Source of the DNA: Lycorma delicatula
Taxonomy: Eukaryota; Arthropoda; Insecta; Hemiptera; Fulgoridae
Reading direction: 5' to 3'
DNA length: 64,000 nucleotides
Assembly (NCBI RefSeq): GCF_047948215.1
Contig: NC_134460.1
Span: 149,352,049-149,416,048 of the forward strand
The notes under the pieces were generated by a model. It had not been told where the DNA came from, did no database searches, and was given only the letters and a program-made list of their open reading frames with translations. This document shows, in pieces, positions 48,979-61,149 of the stretch. The first letter of the stretch is position 1, and the number at the start of each line of letters is the position of its first letter. Made by a program: the position numbers and the translations under genes.

Positions 48979-51900
48979 AATTTAAGACTGGTAGGAGTTA
49001 AGTGTAATATTTGAAATGCAGTGGTTTATATTGCTTTCTTAGTGGAAAAACTATAATTTGTTAATATTTTTGTACTTACAGTACCATTCCAAAGAGTTTA
49101 GTTTTAATTATGTTTCATCTGCGTAGTTGGAATTATTAAGGACAAGTATAATTTTTTACCCAAGTGATTGTGCTTATTATGGGTTAAGGATACTAAAGAG
49201 TAAATGGAAAAAAGAGTTTTGCAAGAAAAGTGTTTTTCATAAACAAAACTTATGTTTTAATAAATGAAAATATGTTATACCTGTTATTTATTGCTCACAA
49301 TATTGAAAAGTCTTATGCAGTTCTTCCTTGCATAAAAATCTTTTATGCAGTTGCTAAAACAAAAAAAAACTGTAATTCAAAGTAATTACTTCATCATGGT
49401 ATGGTAATACTTAACATGATCTCGTAGAACACTGTTGAATTTATGTTAAAATGGAAATAAAAGTTGCTACAGAAAGAGATCACACCATATGTTCATGCTA
49501 TTAGTAATTTGTACGAGGGATAATCGCCTTACAAAGAGCGTCATCAGTCATCAAGTATAAAATTGATCAATTAATTACTCAGAATTACTAAAAAAAACTG
49601 CTAATAGGGCAGTGAAAAATTAAAAACTACATCCAGCATTTAATATCTGTAATCTACAGAACATGGCTGTACTGCTGACATCTTATTTTTACTTCACATC
49701 TAGGATGTGCTACACTCCATAGATTCTCCACATATTGTTGAAAACTAAATGTTTGGGTGCTTTGGGTTAGATTACTGCCTTTTCCCAGGTCTACAGTTTT
49801 TTATCTGTTATTTATTTTTTTAAATTAAAAGTAAATTTAAAATAGATGATTTTCCACAATAATAAAATTCAGTAAAGAGGAAACTAGATAAAAATGAGTG
49901 ATATAAATGAGTTTATATAAAGTGGATTGTGGTATAGAGCTTAAGAGTTTGATTAATACATTGAGCTTATGTAATTTTTTTTACAGTAAAATTGATTACT
50001 GTACTGTTTGCTATTTAGTACGATATTAATAAATGTTTTTTGAAATTATGTGTATAACTAGCCATATACTGTTAAGCCAGACTGTTTTTATTTTATTGGA
50101 AATAATTATTTGTGTGAAGTGTTAATTGTAATAATGGACAGTTCTTGTTTTTAGGGGTAATTGTTGAAAAGTATTTATGTATATTTTATTGGAGATTTTA
50201 ACTTTAATGATATTGGCAAGGTGTCAATTGTAATAATTGGCAATTCCTGTTTTTAGGTGATACTTGTAAAAAAATATGTACTTATTTTTTATTTGAGATA
50301 ATTATCTGTGATGTACATAAGATTTTAATTGTTAACAGTGGCAGGCTTTTTTTTTTTGTAGATGATACTGTAAAAAAAAAGTAAGTAAAGCATGATTTTG
50401 GTGTAGTTATTGGTAATCATTTATTAAATCAACAGCATGATGCATTCTTAAAGTGAATATATAATTTGAAGCCTACTATTGGTAAAAGAAGACTTATGGA
50501 ATTATTTTACTTTTAAGGCAGTATAGTGTTTCCAAAGTATTCTTTTAAAGATATGTTATCTCTTTGGTTTATTATGTATGTTAAAATATGATTTTGAAAA
50601 ATACAAATCAATTCCTTAGTACAGCTACTTTAATTCCAAATTTTAAATTAATATAAACACTTATTGTAACACAAAATTTGCTCATAATGAAATTGACCTG
50701 TTTCATTTTGGTATTTATTATTGATGTTTACATTGGTTTAAAGTTGTTGGTAGTGGTTTAGTAAATTTGATGAACCAGATGTATTTGGAATTTGTGATTC
50801 TGCATCAAAGTGGATGTGTCATTTAAATCGAAGCTGGTCTTTACGTGTATTTGGTTGCAATTTATTAATCAATTTTATATATTGCATGTAAAGGACAAAA
50901 ATTTAATGTGTCAGAACAAATCATCTTAAACCTGTTTGGTTAAATTACACATTCTGTTTGGCTCCATGTTATAAACATGAGATTTGATGGCTTCTTGCTT
51001 TTACAGTAATATCTAACACAGCTCTGTATGCTATTAATTTCCTATTAGAATTATTTTAAATGACAGTCTGTTCATACAGCAGAAGATTGAAGATAATCAA
51101 TTTTCTGAACACCATGACCTTTCGCTCTGAACCCCAGAGCAAAACACATTTATTTCATAAAGTACAAGTGTTTTTTATTAATTTTAAATTATTAAACATT
51201 GTTTTTTTTTTATGCTACATTATTATTTTATTCACTTATATTAAATTATCAATGTTAAGCTGAAATTAGTACAGATATAGTAATGAAAATGAAATGATTC
51301 AAATATGTATAGTGTATTTGATGTATGTTTTTTAAATGCATTTAAATTAGCACTTTATTCTCATTATTAACTGTGTAATATTTATGTACATTCCATGTGA
51401 AATAAAAAATACATGAGATTCTGTGGTGATTTTAATTTAGCAGTGTCATTCCTCTTAAGTAATTTACAGCTACCTTCTCCCAGTGAGAAGTAAATAATGT
51501 CAACTGGAATCCAAACCTGGTTCAATTTATAAAATGCTTTTCTTCTTTTTAATATAAAATTCATTTTCTGTTATTCATGTTGTCACTATTATTATATTTT
51601 AATTCCAGTGTCTTAGGTTGTAATCTTTTTATTACCGTAGCTGCAGTTTTTTTATCGCATTAATAGTCTAGTGAGACTATTAATCTCTCATTATTAAACA
51701 CATGATTATTGCTAATATAATATAATGAATTATGGTTCAAATATGGTATGTAAAAAATAAGGTAAATGGTACAAATAATATGTGTAGCTGTATGAGATGG
51801 TATATTCATTAAATATTAAGGGATTGAATTTCAGAAGTAGTCAACTTCATGTTAATAAGCCATTTCTTGATTACTTGGTTTACATCTAGCTTTGGTTGTA

Positions 51901-52249
51901 TTCTGTAAAAATGACGCATGTTAATCAATTACTTTGAAGAAACATAGCTGAACTTTAAACAAAGGCTATAGTTATAGTTATCTTTATAAGTTTTGTAAAA
52001 TTTTCTATACTTGAAGTCCATGAGAGAATAAACAGAAAGAAAGAGTGACTGCTAGTTCATTGGGTAAACTAGAAAGAAAAAAAGTTTTCTTTTTTACTAT
52101 TTTGTGTCTACTTTATTGTTTTTGTCATTAATTTGGTGTAAATAAGTATCATACTGAAATTTAAGACTTATTTTATTTATTACAGTGCTAGAAAATAATT
52201 TTTTCTTTATTAGTGTTTTTGTCAAATTTAATAACTGTGGCCAAGAGTA
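48979..52249. other. ALG14 3' region and intron DNA, no other gene
   Basis: Very CpG-poor (none in 50041-50640 by direct count). AATAAA-type signals occur at about 49258 and 49453, but the real poly(A) site cannot be chosen. Contains the diverged tandem repeat at 50090-50390. Short open frames (for example 51060-51263) show no motif. Confidence 0.5.
50090..50390. repeat. Three diverged tandem units of ~102 bp
   Basis: Units start at about 50119, 50221 and 50323 with related openings (GTGTTAATTGTAATAATGG, GTGTCAATTGTAATAATTGG, TTTTAATTGTTAACAGTGG). Each carries a CTTGTTTTTAGG/CCTGTTTTTAGG-like core. An old tandem amplification downstream of ALG14; it has no coding potential. Confidence 0.7.
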
Positions 52250-53541
52250 CTTCTTGAAACACAGAAAGGTAAAATATTAGAATTGGGGAAAAGATGATAG
52301 TTCTTAATGTTGTCAATAAGTTTCGCAAAAAATACCCTACTTTAGAAATTAAACAAGTAGAAGTGCTTACATCTGATTCACAGGTGTATCCATTTTAAGT
52401 ACAGAGAGATCGCGAGCTGAAAGGAAAAATACGGCATAGTATACACACAAAAATAGAAAAGAAAACATTCAAAACCCGTTTTAGGCCAATTTGACTATTT
52501 CAATAAAAATGGTGTTAGATTCAAAGTTGGTTTTTTTTTAAAATGAGTCGCCCATACTCAAAAAGGAACTTGCAGCTTCAAAAGTGATTCAGATTTACCA
52601 ATAATTGGTCGAGCTAGTTTACATGAACTTCTTTTATTGATGGGTCTCAAATTTGCATTTATAATTGATAGAGATGACATAATGTTTGGTGAAGGAAGAT
52701 TTGAAACAATTTAAAAACTTTAGAAAAATGGGAAAAACCGTTTTTATCTGGGTGAAACTTTAGTGAACAAAGTTCATTCAGTCAATTAAGTTTGAATGAC
52801 AATTCTGTTAAGACATCTAAGCAGGCTTTTCCATCTGGTTGAGGTACCAGAATAAAATCAGCAAGTAACAAAGGAAAACTGTTAATTGCAGTTCATGTAG
52901 GGAATTGAAATAAGTTTATTAAAGGTGCATTATTAGTTTTTGAATCTATTAAAAAGGGTTATTACCACAAAGATATGAACGGGAATTTTTTTTTAAACTG
53001 GTTTTATACAATTATGAAATTAATTCCGCCAAATAGTGTTACTTGTTATGGATAATGCACCATACTATAGTGTAAAATTAGAAAAAATCCTGAATACATC
53101 ATGGCTAAAATCAGATATAGTGTTGTGGCTGAGAGAAAAACAAATGCCATTTGATTCTACATTTTTAAAGGTTGAGCTCTTAGTAAAAGTTAAAAAAAAT
53201 AAGCAAAAATTTAACAAATACGAAATGGGTGGTATGACAAACAAATGGACAAAACAGTATTACGGTTTACGTCATACCACTGCAATCTGAATTTAGTGTG
53301 GAGTCAAGTAAAAGGATTTGTAGCTCAGAATAACAGAACTTATAAATTAGTGGCTGTAAAGATTTTACTTGAAAACTGTATTGCTGAGGTAACTAAGATT
53401 AAGTGGCAGAACTGTGTTAAATGTGTGCTGCAGGAAGAAGAAAAAATGTGGAAGATGGATTATTTTGTTGATATCGAGGTGGATAAACTCTATATTAATC
53501 TTGAATATGACTCCTCAGAATCTAATATCAATGAAGATTAA
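52250..53541 (+). pseudogene. IS630-type DDE transposase relic, C-terminal catalytic half
   Basis: Translated order: 'KGKILELGKR' and 'VLNVVNKFRKKYPT' (HTH region), then 'TRIKSASNKGKLLIAVHVGN', 'KFIKGALLVFESIKKGYYHK' with 'DMNGNFFLNWF', 'PPNSVLLVMDNAPYYSV' (second catalytic D, VMDNAPYHS block), and 'WLREKQMPFDSTFLKVELL'. After a frameshift near 53245-53280, 'YHCNLNLVWSQVKGFVAQNN' (PYHCDLNPIE-x-x-WS-x-VKGYVA block, with the catalytic E lost) and 'KWQNCVKCVLQEEEKMWKMD'. At least one frameshift plus stops upstream. Two open pieces (53036-53290 and 53245-53541) represent one former protein. Confidence 0.8.
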
Positions 53542-53989
53542 TGTGGGTGTTGAATGGATGTGATTATTTATCGAGTAATTCACTGTGAGAAATTGAGAAA
53601 AAACCAACAAAAAATAGTAATAAAACAAAATATTTTTTAATTTATTTTATGCATATATAATTAAATAGTATTTCAAGGTTTGTGAAAGTACTTAACATAT
53701 TATTTACAAACCTATTTATGTTTATCATTTCATTAAATCATTATTATTTTGAATAGCTACAAACTGCATATGACAGTTACTGCTGTAATGGTAAAACAAA
53801 ATTACCATCATCATCATTCTGCTGAACTGGATTGCTGTGAAGTTTCAAATGATAAGAGATGGCTCTTAAATAATGGGAGATGTTTTTGTTCTTATACTGC
53901 TAATACTGGTCAACCAGTATTAGCCAACTCTCTGTTGGTTTAAGAGGTATGTTTTGCTTAATGGTTGTTTTATATTGATTTCTTCAGCC
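53542..53989. other. Non-coding spacer
   Basis: Between the IS630 relic and the MULE relic. Short plus-strand frame without motif; nothing recognised. Confidence 0.4.
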
Positions 53990-54450
53990 AAAATTTGTGT
54001 AACCAATGTTTCAGTTTCATTTTATTATTGCTGGAGTTGTTCAATGAAGCGCCATTTATTTATATGATGAAAACTAATCTTAGGAATCGTGAATTAAACC
54101 CTTCTACTGAATTATTGGTTTGTTGACCATTTTCCACTAAATTGTGCACGTCCACCGTGTGGGGGAGGAATCTTAAGAGGCACAGCTCTCCTCCAACCTC
54201 TTGCAATTCGGCCAAAGATGTATGTAGCTTCAATGTACAATGCCAACCAACTCCAGCACTTATTCGTCGAACTGGTTGTTTAATAATTCTCATACCTGAA
54301 TTAAATCTTGCAAAGGAATGAATAATGGTAATGCCATGAATTCTTGTACCTGGTACCTTATTCACTGATGATCCATGTTGAAGTATGCATGTCTCAGCCC
54401 CCTTATTTGTAATATTTCTCTGAATGGATTGTGTAAAATGAAAGAGACAG
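53990..54450 (-). pseudogene. MULE-like transposase relic, C-terminal region
   Basis: Minus-strand frame: 'CLFHFTQSIQRNI' (C-x-FH-x-x-Q-x-x-x-R block after the catalytic region), then a middle part, and 'HNLVENGQQTNNSVEGFNSR', the W-N/RTNN-x-VEG-(W/F)-H/N signature of MULE-type transposases next to FLYWCH-type domains in insects. The frame is open for ~100 codons (54060-54365) but lacks the DDE core. A relic. Confidence 0.6.
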
Positions 54451-55016
54451 GTCGTTATACTGATGTTTCAAAAGGCTTCTCAGCACGTTAATGTTTGCCA
54501 ACTCAAAATGTGATGCTGAAAATGTTGGATTTATATGACTAGTGTAATCAGTTCTCGATATATTGAAGTAAATGTTTCAGTTTGCTGAACTATGAGGTAT
54601 TAAGCAAGTAGAGACATATAATTTTTTATTAAACTGTGTATTGTAAACAGTTGAACAAACTTATTAAGAACTGTTTAACTGAAAATTGTGTCACTCCCAG
54701 AAAGAAATCATATGGTTTTTAGTGTTGAAAACAGCAGAATAATATTATTATAATGTAAACCAGAATCATAAATAAGAAAATTTTCCCCTCATAATGTATT
54801 AGTGTATGGTACTTGGCCTAAAGTTTATGGTACTGGAGGACAAACCTGATTCAGAAATATGTATTAACATCATTTTGTAGTAATGTTATGCTTCCAGAAT
54901 AATTAAGTAAAAAATACTGTTATTATCATTCACTTGAAATAATCTTAACACTAATAAAAAGGATTACAATTAAAAAAAAATTTGTTCAATAAATTTATAG
55001 AAGTATTTGAAAATGT
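54451..55016. other. Non-coding spacer before the LINE
   Basis: AT-rich, no recognised content; ends with the first target duplication of the LINE at 55017-55027. Confidence 0.5.
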
Positions 55017-55027
55017 ATATTACAATT
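55017..55027 (+). repeat. Target-site duplication, left copy
   Basis: ATATTACAATT, repeated exactly at 58311-58321 on the other side of the LINE. Confidence 0.9.
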
Positions 55028-58000
55028 CCTCCTCTATGAATCATGAGACCTTGCCGTTGGTGAGGGGGCTTGAGTGCTCAGGGATACAGAGTAGCTGGAC
55101 CGAAGGTGCAACCATATCGGAGAGGTATCTGTTGAGAGCCAGACTAAGGAATGATTCCTGAAAGAGGGCAGCAGCTCTTTCAGTAGTTGTTAGGGGCGTG
55201 AGTCAGGACGACTTAAACGGCCGTATCAACATCACTCAGTCCTCTGAGTACTGCGCAGCTGAAAGCAATGGAAAACTACAGCTGCTTTTTTTTTTCCAAG
55301 AAAATGTGGCTCTGCATTTTCACATAACAATAATGGAGGCGCCTTCCTTGGTAAAATATTCCGGAGGTAAAATAGTCCCCCGTTCGGATCTCCGGGTGGG
55401 GACTACTAAGGAAGGGGTCACCAGAAAATTAAAAAATAACATTCTACGAGTCGGAGCGTGGAATGTTAGAAGCTTAAAAAAGGTTGGTAGGCTAGAAAAT
55501 TTAAAAAGGGAAATGGATAGGGTGAATGTGGATATAGTAGGAATTAGTGAGGTTCGGTGGGAAGAGGAAGGCGACTTTTGGTCAGGTGATTTTAGAGTAA
55601 TTAACTCAGCGTCAAATAATGGGCAGGCAGGAGTAGGTTTCGTGATGAACAAGAAGATAGGGAGGAGAGTGGAGTATTTCAAAACGCATAGCGATAGAAT
55701 CATTGTAATAAGGATAAAATCAAAACCTAAACCGACAACGATTGTTAACGTTTATATGCCTACAAGCGCCCATGATGATGATGAGGTAGAGTGTGTATAC
55801 GAAGAGATTGATGAAGCAATTAAACACGTAAAAGGAGATGAAAATTTAATAATAGTTGGAGATTGGAATGCAAGCATTGGAAAAGGCAAGGAAGGAAATA
55901 TAGTGGGTGAATACGGGCTGGGCAAAAGGAATGAAAGAGGGGACCGACTTATAGAATTTTGCACGAAGTATAATTTAGTAATTGCCAACACCCGATTTAA
56001 AAATCATAATAGAAGAATATACACTTGGAAAAAGCCAGGCGATACTGGAAGGTATCAGATAGATTATATCATGGTTAAGCAAAGATTTAGAAATCAACTC
56101 GTTGACTGCAAAACTTACCCTGGAGCAGACATTGATAGCGACCATAATTTGGTGATAATGAAATGTAGATTGGGGTTTAAAAACCTGAAGAAAAGGTGTC
56201 AGATGAATCGGTGGAATTTAGAGAAGCTTGAGGAAGAGGAGGTAAAGAAGATTTTTGAGGAGGACATCGCAAGAGGTCTGAGTAAAAAAGATAAGGTAGA
56301 AAATGTAGAAGAAGAATGGGAGAATGTTAAAAAGGAAATTCTTAAATCAGCAGAAGCAAACTTAGGCGGAATAAAGAGAACCGGTAGAAAACCTTGGGTT
56401 TCAGACGATATATTGCAGCTGATGGATGAACGTAGAAAATATAAGAATGCTAGTGATGAAGAAAGTAAAAGGAACTATCGGCAATTAAGAAATGCTATAA
56501 ACAGGAAGTGCAAACTGGTGAAAGAAGAGTGGATTAAAGAAAAGTGTTCAGAAGTGGAAAGAGAAATGAACATTGGTAAAATAGACGGAGCATACAGGAA
56601 AGTTAAGGAAAATTTTGGGGTACATAAATTAAAATCTAATAATGTGTTAAACAAAGATGGTACACCAATATATAATACAAAAGGTAAAGTCGATAGATGG
56701 GTGGAATATATTGAAGAGTTATACGGAGGAAATGAATTAGAAAATGGTGTTATAGAGGAAGAAGAGGAAGTTGAGGAGGATGAAATGGGAGAAACAATAC
56801 TGAGATCTGAATTTAAGAGAGCATTAAAAGATTTAAATGGCAGAAAGGCTCCTGGAATAGACGGAATACCTGTAGAATTACTGCGCAGTGCAGGTGAGGA
56901 AGCGATTGATAGATTATACAAACTGGTGTGTAATATTTATGAAAATGGGGAATTTCCATCAGACTTCAAAAAAAGTGTTATAGTTATGATACCAAAGAAA
57001 GCAGGGGCAGATAAATGTGAAGAATACAGAACAATTAGTTTAACTAGTCATGCATCAAAAATCTTAACTAGAATTTTATACAGAAGAATTGAGAGGAGAG
57101 TGGAAGAAGTGTTAGGAGAAGACCAATTTGGTTTCAGGAAAAGTATAGGGACAAGGGAAGCAATTTTAGGCCTCAGATTAATAGTAGAAGGAAGATTAAA
57201 GAAAAACAAACCGACATACTTGGCGTTTATAGACCTAGAAAAGGCTTTCGATAACGTAGACTGGAATAAAATGTTCAGCATTTTAAAAAAATTAGGGTTC
57301 AAATACAGAGATAGAAGAACAATTGCTAACATGTACAGGAACCAAACAGCAACAATAACAATTGAAGAACATAAGAAAGAAGCCCTAATAAGAAAGGGAG
57401 TCCGACAAGGATGTTCCCTATCTCCGTTACTTTTTAATCTTTACATGGAACTAGCAGTTAATGATGTTAAAGAACAATTTAGATTCGGAGTAACAGTACA
57501 AGGTGAAAAGATAAAGATGCTACGATTTGCTGATGATATAGTAATTCTAGCCGAGAGTAAAAAGGATTTAGAAGAAACAATGAACGGCATAGATGAAGTC
57601 CTACGCAAAAACTATCGCATGAAAATAAACAAGAACAAAACAAAAGTAATGAAATGTAGTAGAAATAACAAAGATGGACCACTGAATGTGAAAATAGGAG
57701 GAGAAAAGATTATGGAGGTAGAAGAATTTTGTTATTTGGGAAGTAAAATTACTAAAGATGGACGAAGCAGGAGCGATATAAAATGCTGAATAGCACAAGC
57801 TAAACGAGCCTTCAGTAAGAAATATAATTTGTTTACATCAAAAATGAATTTAAATGTCAGGAAAAGATTTTTGAAAGTGTATGTTTGGAGTGTCGCTTTA
57901 TATGGAAGTGAAACTTGGACGATCGGAGTATCTGAGAAGAAAAGATTAGAAGTTTTTGAAATGTGGTGCTATAGGAGAATGTTAAAAATCAGATGGGTGG

Positions 58001-58310
58001 ATAAAGTGACAAATGAAGAGGTATTGCGGCAAATAGATGAAGAAAGTAGCATTTGGAAAAATATAGTTAAAAGAAGAAACAGACTTATAGGCCACATACT
58101 AAGGCATCCTGGAATAGTCTCTTTAATATTGGAAGGACAGGTAGAAGGGAAAAATTGTGTAGGCAGGCCACGTTTGGAGTATGTAAAACAAATTGTTGGG
58201 GATGTAGGATGTAGAGGGTATACTGAAATGAAACGACTAGCACTAGATAGGGAATCTTGGAGAGCTGCATCAAACCAGTCAAATGACTGAAGACAAAAAA
58301 AAAAAAAAAA
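55028..58310 (+). mobile_element. Complete CFDP2/RTE-like non-LTR retrotransposon
   Basis: 3283 bp between exact 11-bp target duplications, with a ~300-bp 5' leader (beginning about CCTCCTCTATGAATCATGAG), one long frame, and a short 3' end GACTGAAGAC plus an A-run. One in-frame stop aside, it looks intact. Two further copies lie in the window: 33120-34026 (young, truncated) and 2626-3137 (old, antisense). It sits in the long intron between exons B and C of the minus-strand gene, in the opposite orientation. Confidence 0.95.
55333..58290 (+). pseudogene. LINE ORF: APE endonuclease plus reverse transcriptase, one internal stop
   Basis: The first in-frame ATG is at 55333; the frame is open from 55198 with only non-ATG codons before it. 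Numbering codons from 55198: endonuclease motifs GAWNVRSL (~86-93), GISEVRW (~114-120), VYMPTS, VGDWNASIG, YQIDYIMV and the terminal SDHNLV. Then 'RKAPGIDGIPVELL', 'GEDQFGFRKSIGTREA', 'AFIDLEKAFDNVDW', 'VRQGCSLSPLLFNLY' and the RT box FADD at 777-780 (57526-57537). A TGA at 57787-57789 (codon 864) interrupts the frame; the sister copy at 33 kb has CGA there. Afterwards the same frame runs on to 58290 with 'WSVALYGSETWT', 'RLIGHILRHPG' and 'GRPRLEYVKQI'. About 985 codons in all from the ATG. The enzyme would nick target DNA and reverse-transcribe its own RNA in place. Confidence 0.93.
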
Positions 58311-58321
58311 ATATTACAATT
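58311..58321 (+). repeat. Target-site duplication, right copy
   Basis: ATATTACAATT directly after the A-run of the LINE; exact match to 55017-55027. Confidence 0.9.
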
Positions 58322-58734
58322 AAATCATTGTAAACTATTTCAAAACCAGTTCTGAGAAGATGCCTTATTTTAAATGTAGAATTAACAATTAAATACATTT
58401 AAAGAGAAAAGTGATCTTTATAAAACAAAACAATTTTAAATTTTCATGAATAATGGGAATTTTTTTTCTAACCTGGGGGTAACGGTAGATTTAAAGAAAA
58501 CTTGAACTTTTAAAATGTTATTTAATATTAGTGAAGTCCCTGTTTTGAGAATTTTGTATTTAGATATCATACTCAGTCTACAAAATATTCCAGGACTGAG
58601 GCTATAAAAGCAGACTAGAGATGCAATCTTGTGGGCGAGGTTGAGGCTGGTCAAGAGATACCTTGTGAACAACATAACCAAAACTCATTCAGTTTTGGTT
58701 AACACTGTTGTATATCTGTTCTTGTGAAGGTATT

Positions 58735-59335
58735 TTTGAGCCTATTGTTAGATTTAAAAAAAATGAAATGGTGGTTGAACATACATTTTTTTTTTGCTTG
58801 GAAAAATGTTACAGAAATGTTTGAAATGATACAAGCACATGGTGATGAGGCTTTGGCTCATTTACATGTGTTCAAGTGATTTGTTCATGATTGTGATGGT
58901 TAGATATCATTATAAGACTGTTAGAGAGGTGAGGCTGATAACCAGCTGTAGCTATGAAAATGTTGAATGCATGTAGGAATTACTACTGTTATCTACCGAG
59001 ATGTTTATTGGACTGAAATCATCATGTGTGACTGCATTTGCATAAAACCAAGGATTGTTATCTTATCATGACAATGTGCCAGCTCACATGGCTGTCGTTG
59101 TACGATAGTTTTCATCAAAACAACAGGTGACAATGCTGGACCACCACTATACTTGCTAGATATATCCCCTGCAGACTTTTCTATTTCCTAAACTCAAATT
59201 CCCTTGTAGGGAAAATGGTACGACTCGTTATATTTCATAGAAGTGTTGCAAGCATCCTAAAGGTGATTCCGAAAGAAGACTTCTCTAAGGCTCTTGACAA
59301 CAAGGCTCTTTTCTGATTTTTTTTTTTGTTTGCCG
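58735..59335 (+). pseudogene. mariner transposase relic (SETMAR-like type)
   Basis: Pieces in order across frames: a 'LGK..QKCLK' with 'MVMRLWLI' start (LGK-x-ATE-x-x-x-MI-x-x-AYGDEAL), an internal deletion, 'YHDNVPAHMAVVVR' (HHDNAPAH block), 'YPLQTFLFPKLKFP' (SPDLAPCDFFLFPKLK block) and 'SILKVIPKEDFSKALD' near the end. Stops, frameshifts and a missing middle. The C-terminal match is the strongest part. Confidence 0.72.
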
Positions 59336-60307
59336 GAATTTTTTGTACAGACTGTCTTTGTTACTTTCTATTGCTGCATAAAAAACATTTTATTTATTTT
59401 TAAGTTATTAAAAATTATAAACAACTTAATTTGAGATTAATGAAACCTTTTTTCCAGAGGGCTGATATCTTCTCCAGTCTGAAACAGCCTTATTAAATTG
59501 TTAATTAAATCATCATCCTCAAATGTGATCTGGTGGTTCATCACTTTATATTTGTAAATATAACACTTTTTTATCATTATTACAAATCTCCATAATCTCT
59601 AATTTTTGTGATCTATAATACTATGATTCCATTCTAATATGGAATCATAGTATTACAGATCACAAAAATGCATTGATGCATTTTTAATATGTGTTATGCC
59701 GTGAGTCGTACTGTTAAGTGAATTGAAACTCTGTGCTTGTATATAGGATCTATTTGTTAATCGAAAATGTGTAGCGGTTTGTACTCTGAAAATCAGTGCA
59801 GCATTTTTGAATGCAAAATAGACAAAAAGTCTATCTTCTGTGTAGAACTGCACTAGAATTTTTTATATTCCAAAGCTGATTGAATTTTGTAAAATCTCAT
59901 AAATAGATGTGTGTTTGCATGTAGATTTAACATCTCGGTTTCTGAGATTACTGTTGCCTGTTTCATTAAAAAAATTTTTTTTTTAGTTAATTCATAGAAG
60001 TGAACTGCTTTTACACGTTTGAAAATGTGAATAAAAAATTCAAAACAAAAAAAACCTGGTTAGACCTTAAATAGTTTGCAGTTTTGTTGTTGCAAGACAG
60101 CTGTTTTTATATGGAGGGGAAATATAAATTTTTATAAGCAGTTGTGCAAGTTTTACTGTGATTCCTAGATAGAGACCTGCCAAATCAAATGTCTTACTAT
60201 TCTATATTTTCCTAATCCCAGTCGTTAAAATTAAAGTTAGGAATTATGTGTGCAGCAAACTGAGAATGATTGATTGCTTTGGTATTATAACTGGATTAAA
60301 CACTTAC
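59336..60307. other. Intron between exons A/B region, no gene seen
   Basis: Holds a hairpin at 59602-59669 (30-bp arms, one mismatch, 8-base loop). No coding motif. Confidence 0.5.
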
Positions 60308-60411
60308 GGAATCATTTTTGTATGATAATTAAAGGTTTCTGGCTCAGTTCTTCTTGACCATCGACTTTGTCTTGGTTCTTCATAAGGTATTATCCTTTGA
60401 ATGGTTTCATT
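60308..60411 (-). CDS. Exon B of the minus-strand gene
   Basis: 104 nt between an acceptor ending TTATTCCAG and donor GTAAGTGTTT. Phase 0 start: 'NETIQRIIPYEEPRQSRWSR', then 'RTEPETFNYHTKMI' and two bases of a Pro codon. A compact, charged motif that looks conserved, but I do not know it. It joins exon A directly in phase. The next exon could be C (26.2-26.48 kb), which would make this intron ~34 kb and enclose ALG14; that join rests on a weak acceptor. Confidence 0.68.
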
Positions 60412-61149
60412 CTGGAATAAAAAAATGTTCTCATAAAAGTATTTCTTTCATCTATATAGATGAAAGACGTATTATATAGATGAAAGAAGTATTTCTTTCA
60501 TCTATATGCATTTCTTTCTTCTATATAGTCATAGAAATCATATCTGTATTTTTATTTACTTATATTAGTTTAAAAATTCTTTCTTATTTAGCTATCAGTC
60601 ATCTGACTGGTTTGATACAATTATTATTTGGTAATAAATTAATAACATCAAATATCACCTTATTATTTCACTCACTTATTTGCTGCATTTCAATACTGTG
60701 TTTCATATATTCTTTCTTTAACTACTCTGTTTAAATAATTACATCTTTTGAAAATTATCTGATTTGTACTATAATTAATTCTTCATATTTGGATTGTTTG
60801 TTTTACAAAACATGATCAGTGAGATTAAGTAAGGCCAGAAGTGATAATAGTGTAGTAATGAAAACAAAATGCTCTATATAATTATAATTGAGTTGTGAAT
60901 CTCTATATTCTTTATAATGACTTTCACACTTAACACTTAGGGTGTGCAAATTTGCTACAACATACAAAATTGACACTATTCTTGGTTATTTAATAAATAA
61001 AATCTTTCAGTTAGCATAATGAAGTGTCTTAAGCGTTTTAAAAAATTAAGAATTATTCACAGCTCATTTTTACATTACAGTTATAACTTTTCCTTTTGTT
61101 GTGCTTCTTCATCAGTTGAGTTACTAGGTCGTTTGGAAAGTTCATAGCC
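60412..61149. other. Intron with a short LINE-end relic
   Basis: 60590-60700 has GTCATCTGACTGGTTTGATA, resembling the antisense 3' end of the CFDP2/RTE-like LINE (GTCATTTGACTGGTTTGATG), so it is a small decayed fragment. 60435-60530 contains several inverted and direct copies of CTTTCATCTATATAG. Confidence 0.5.

Noticed and set aside
56475..56921. 148-codon minus-strand open frame inside the LINE
   Set aside because: It is a shadow of the LINE coding strand (S/L-rich antisense of K/E-rich protein), as are other minus frames at 55320-57798.
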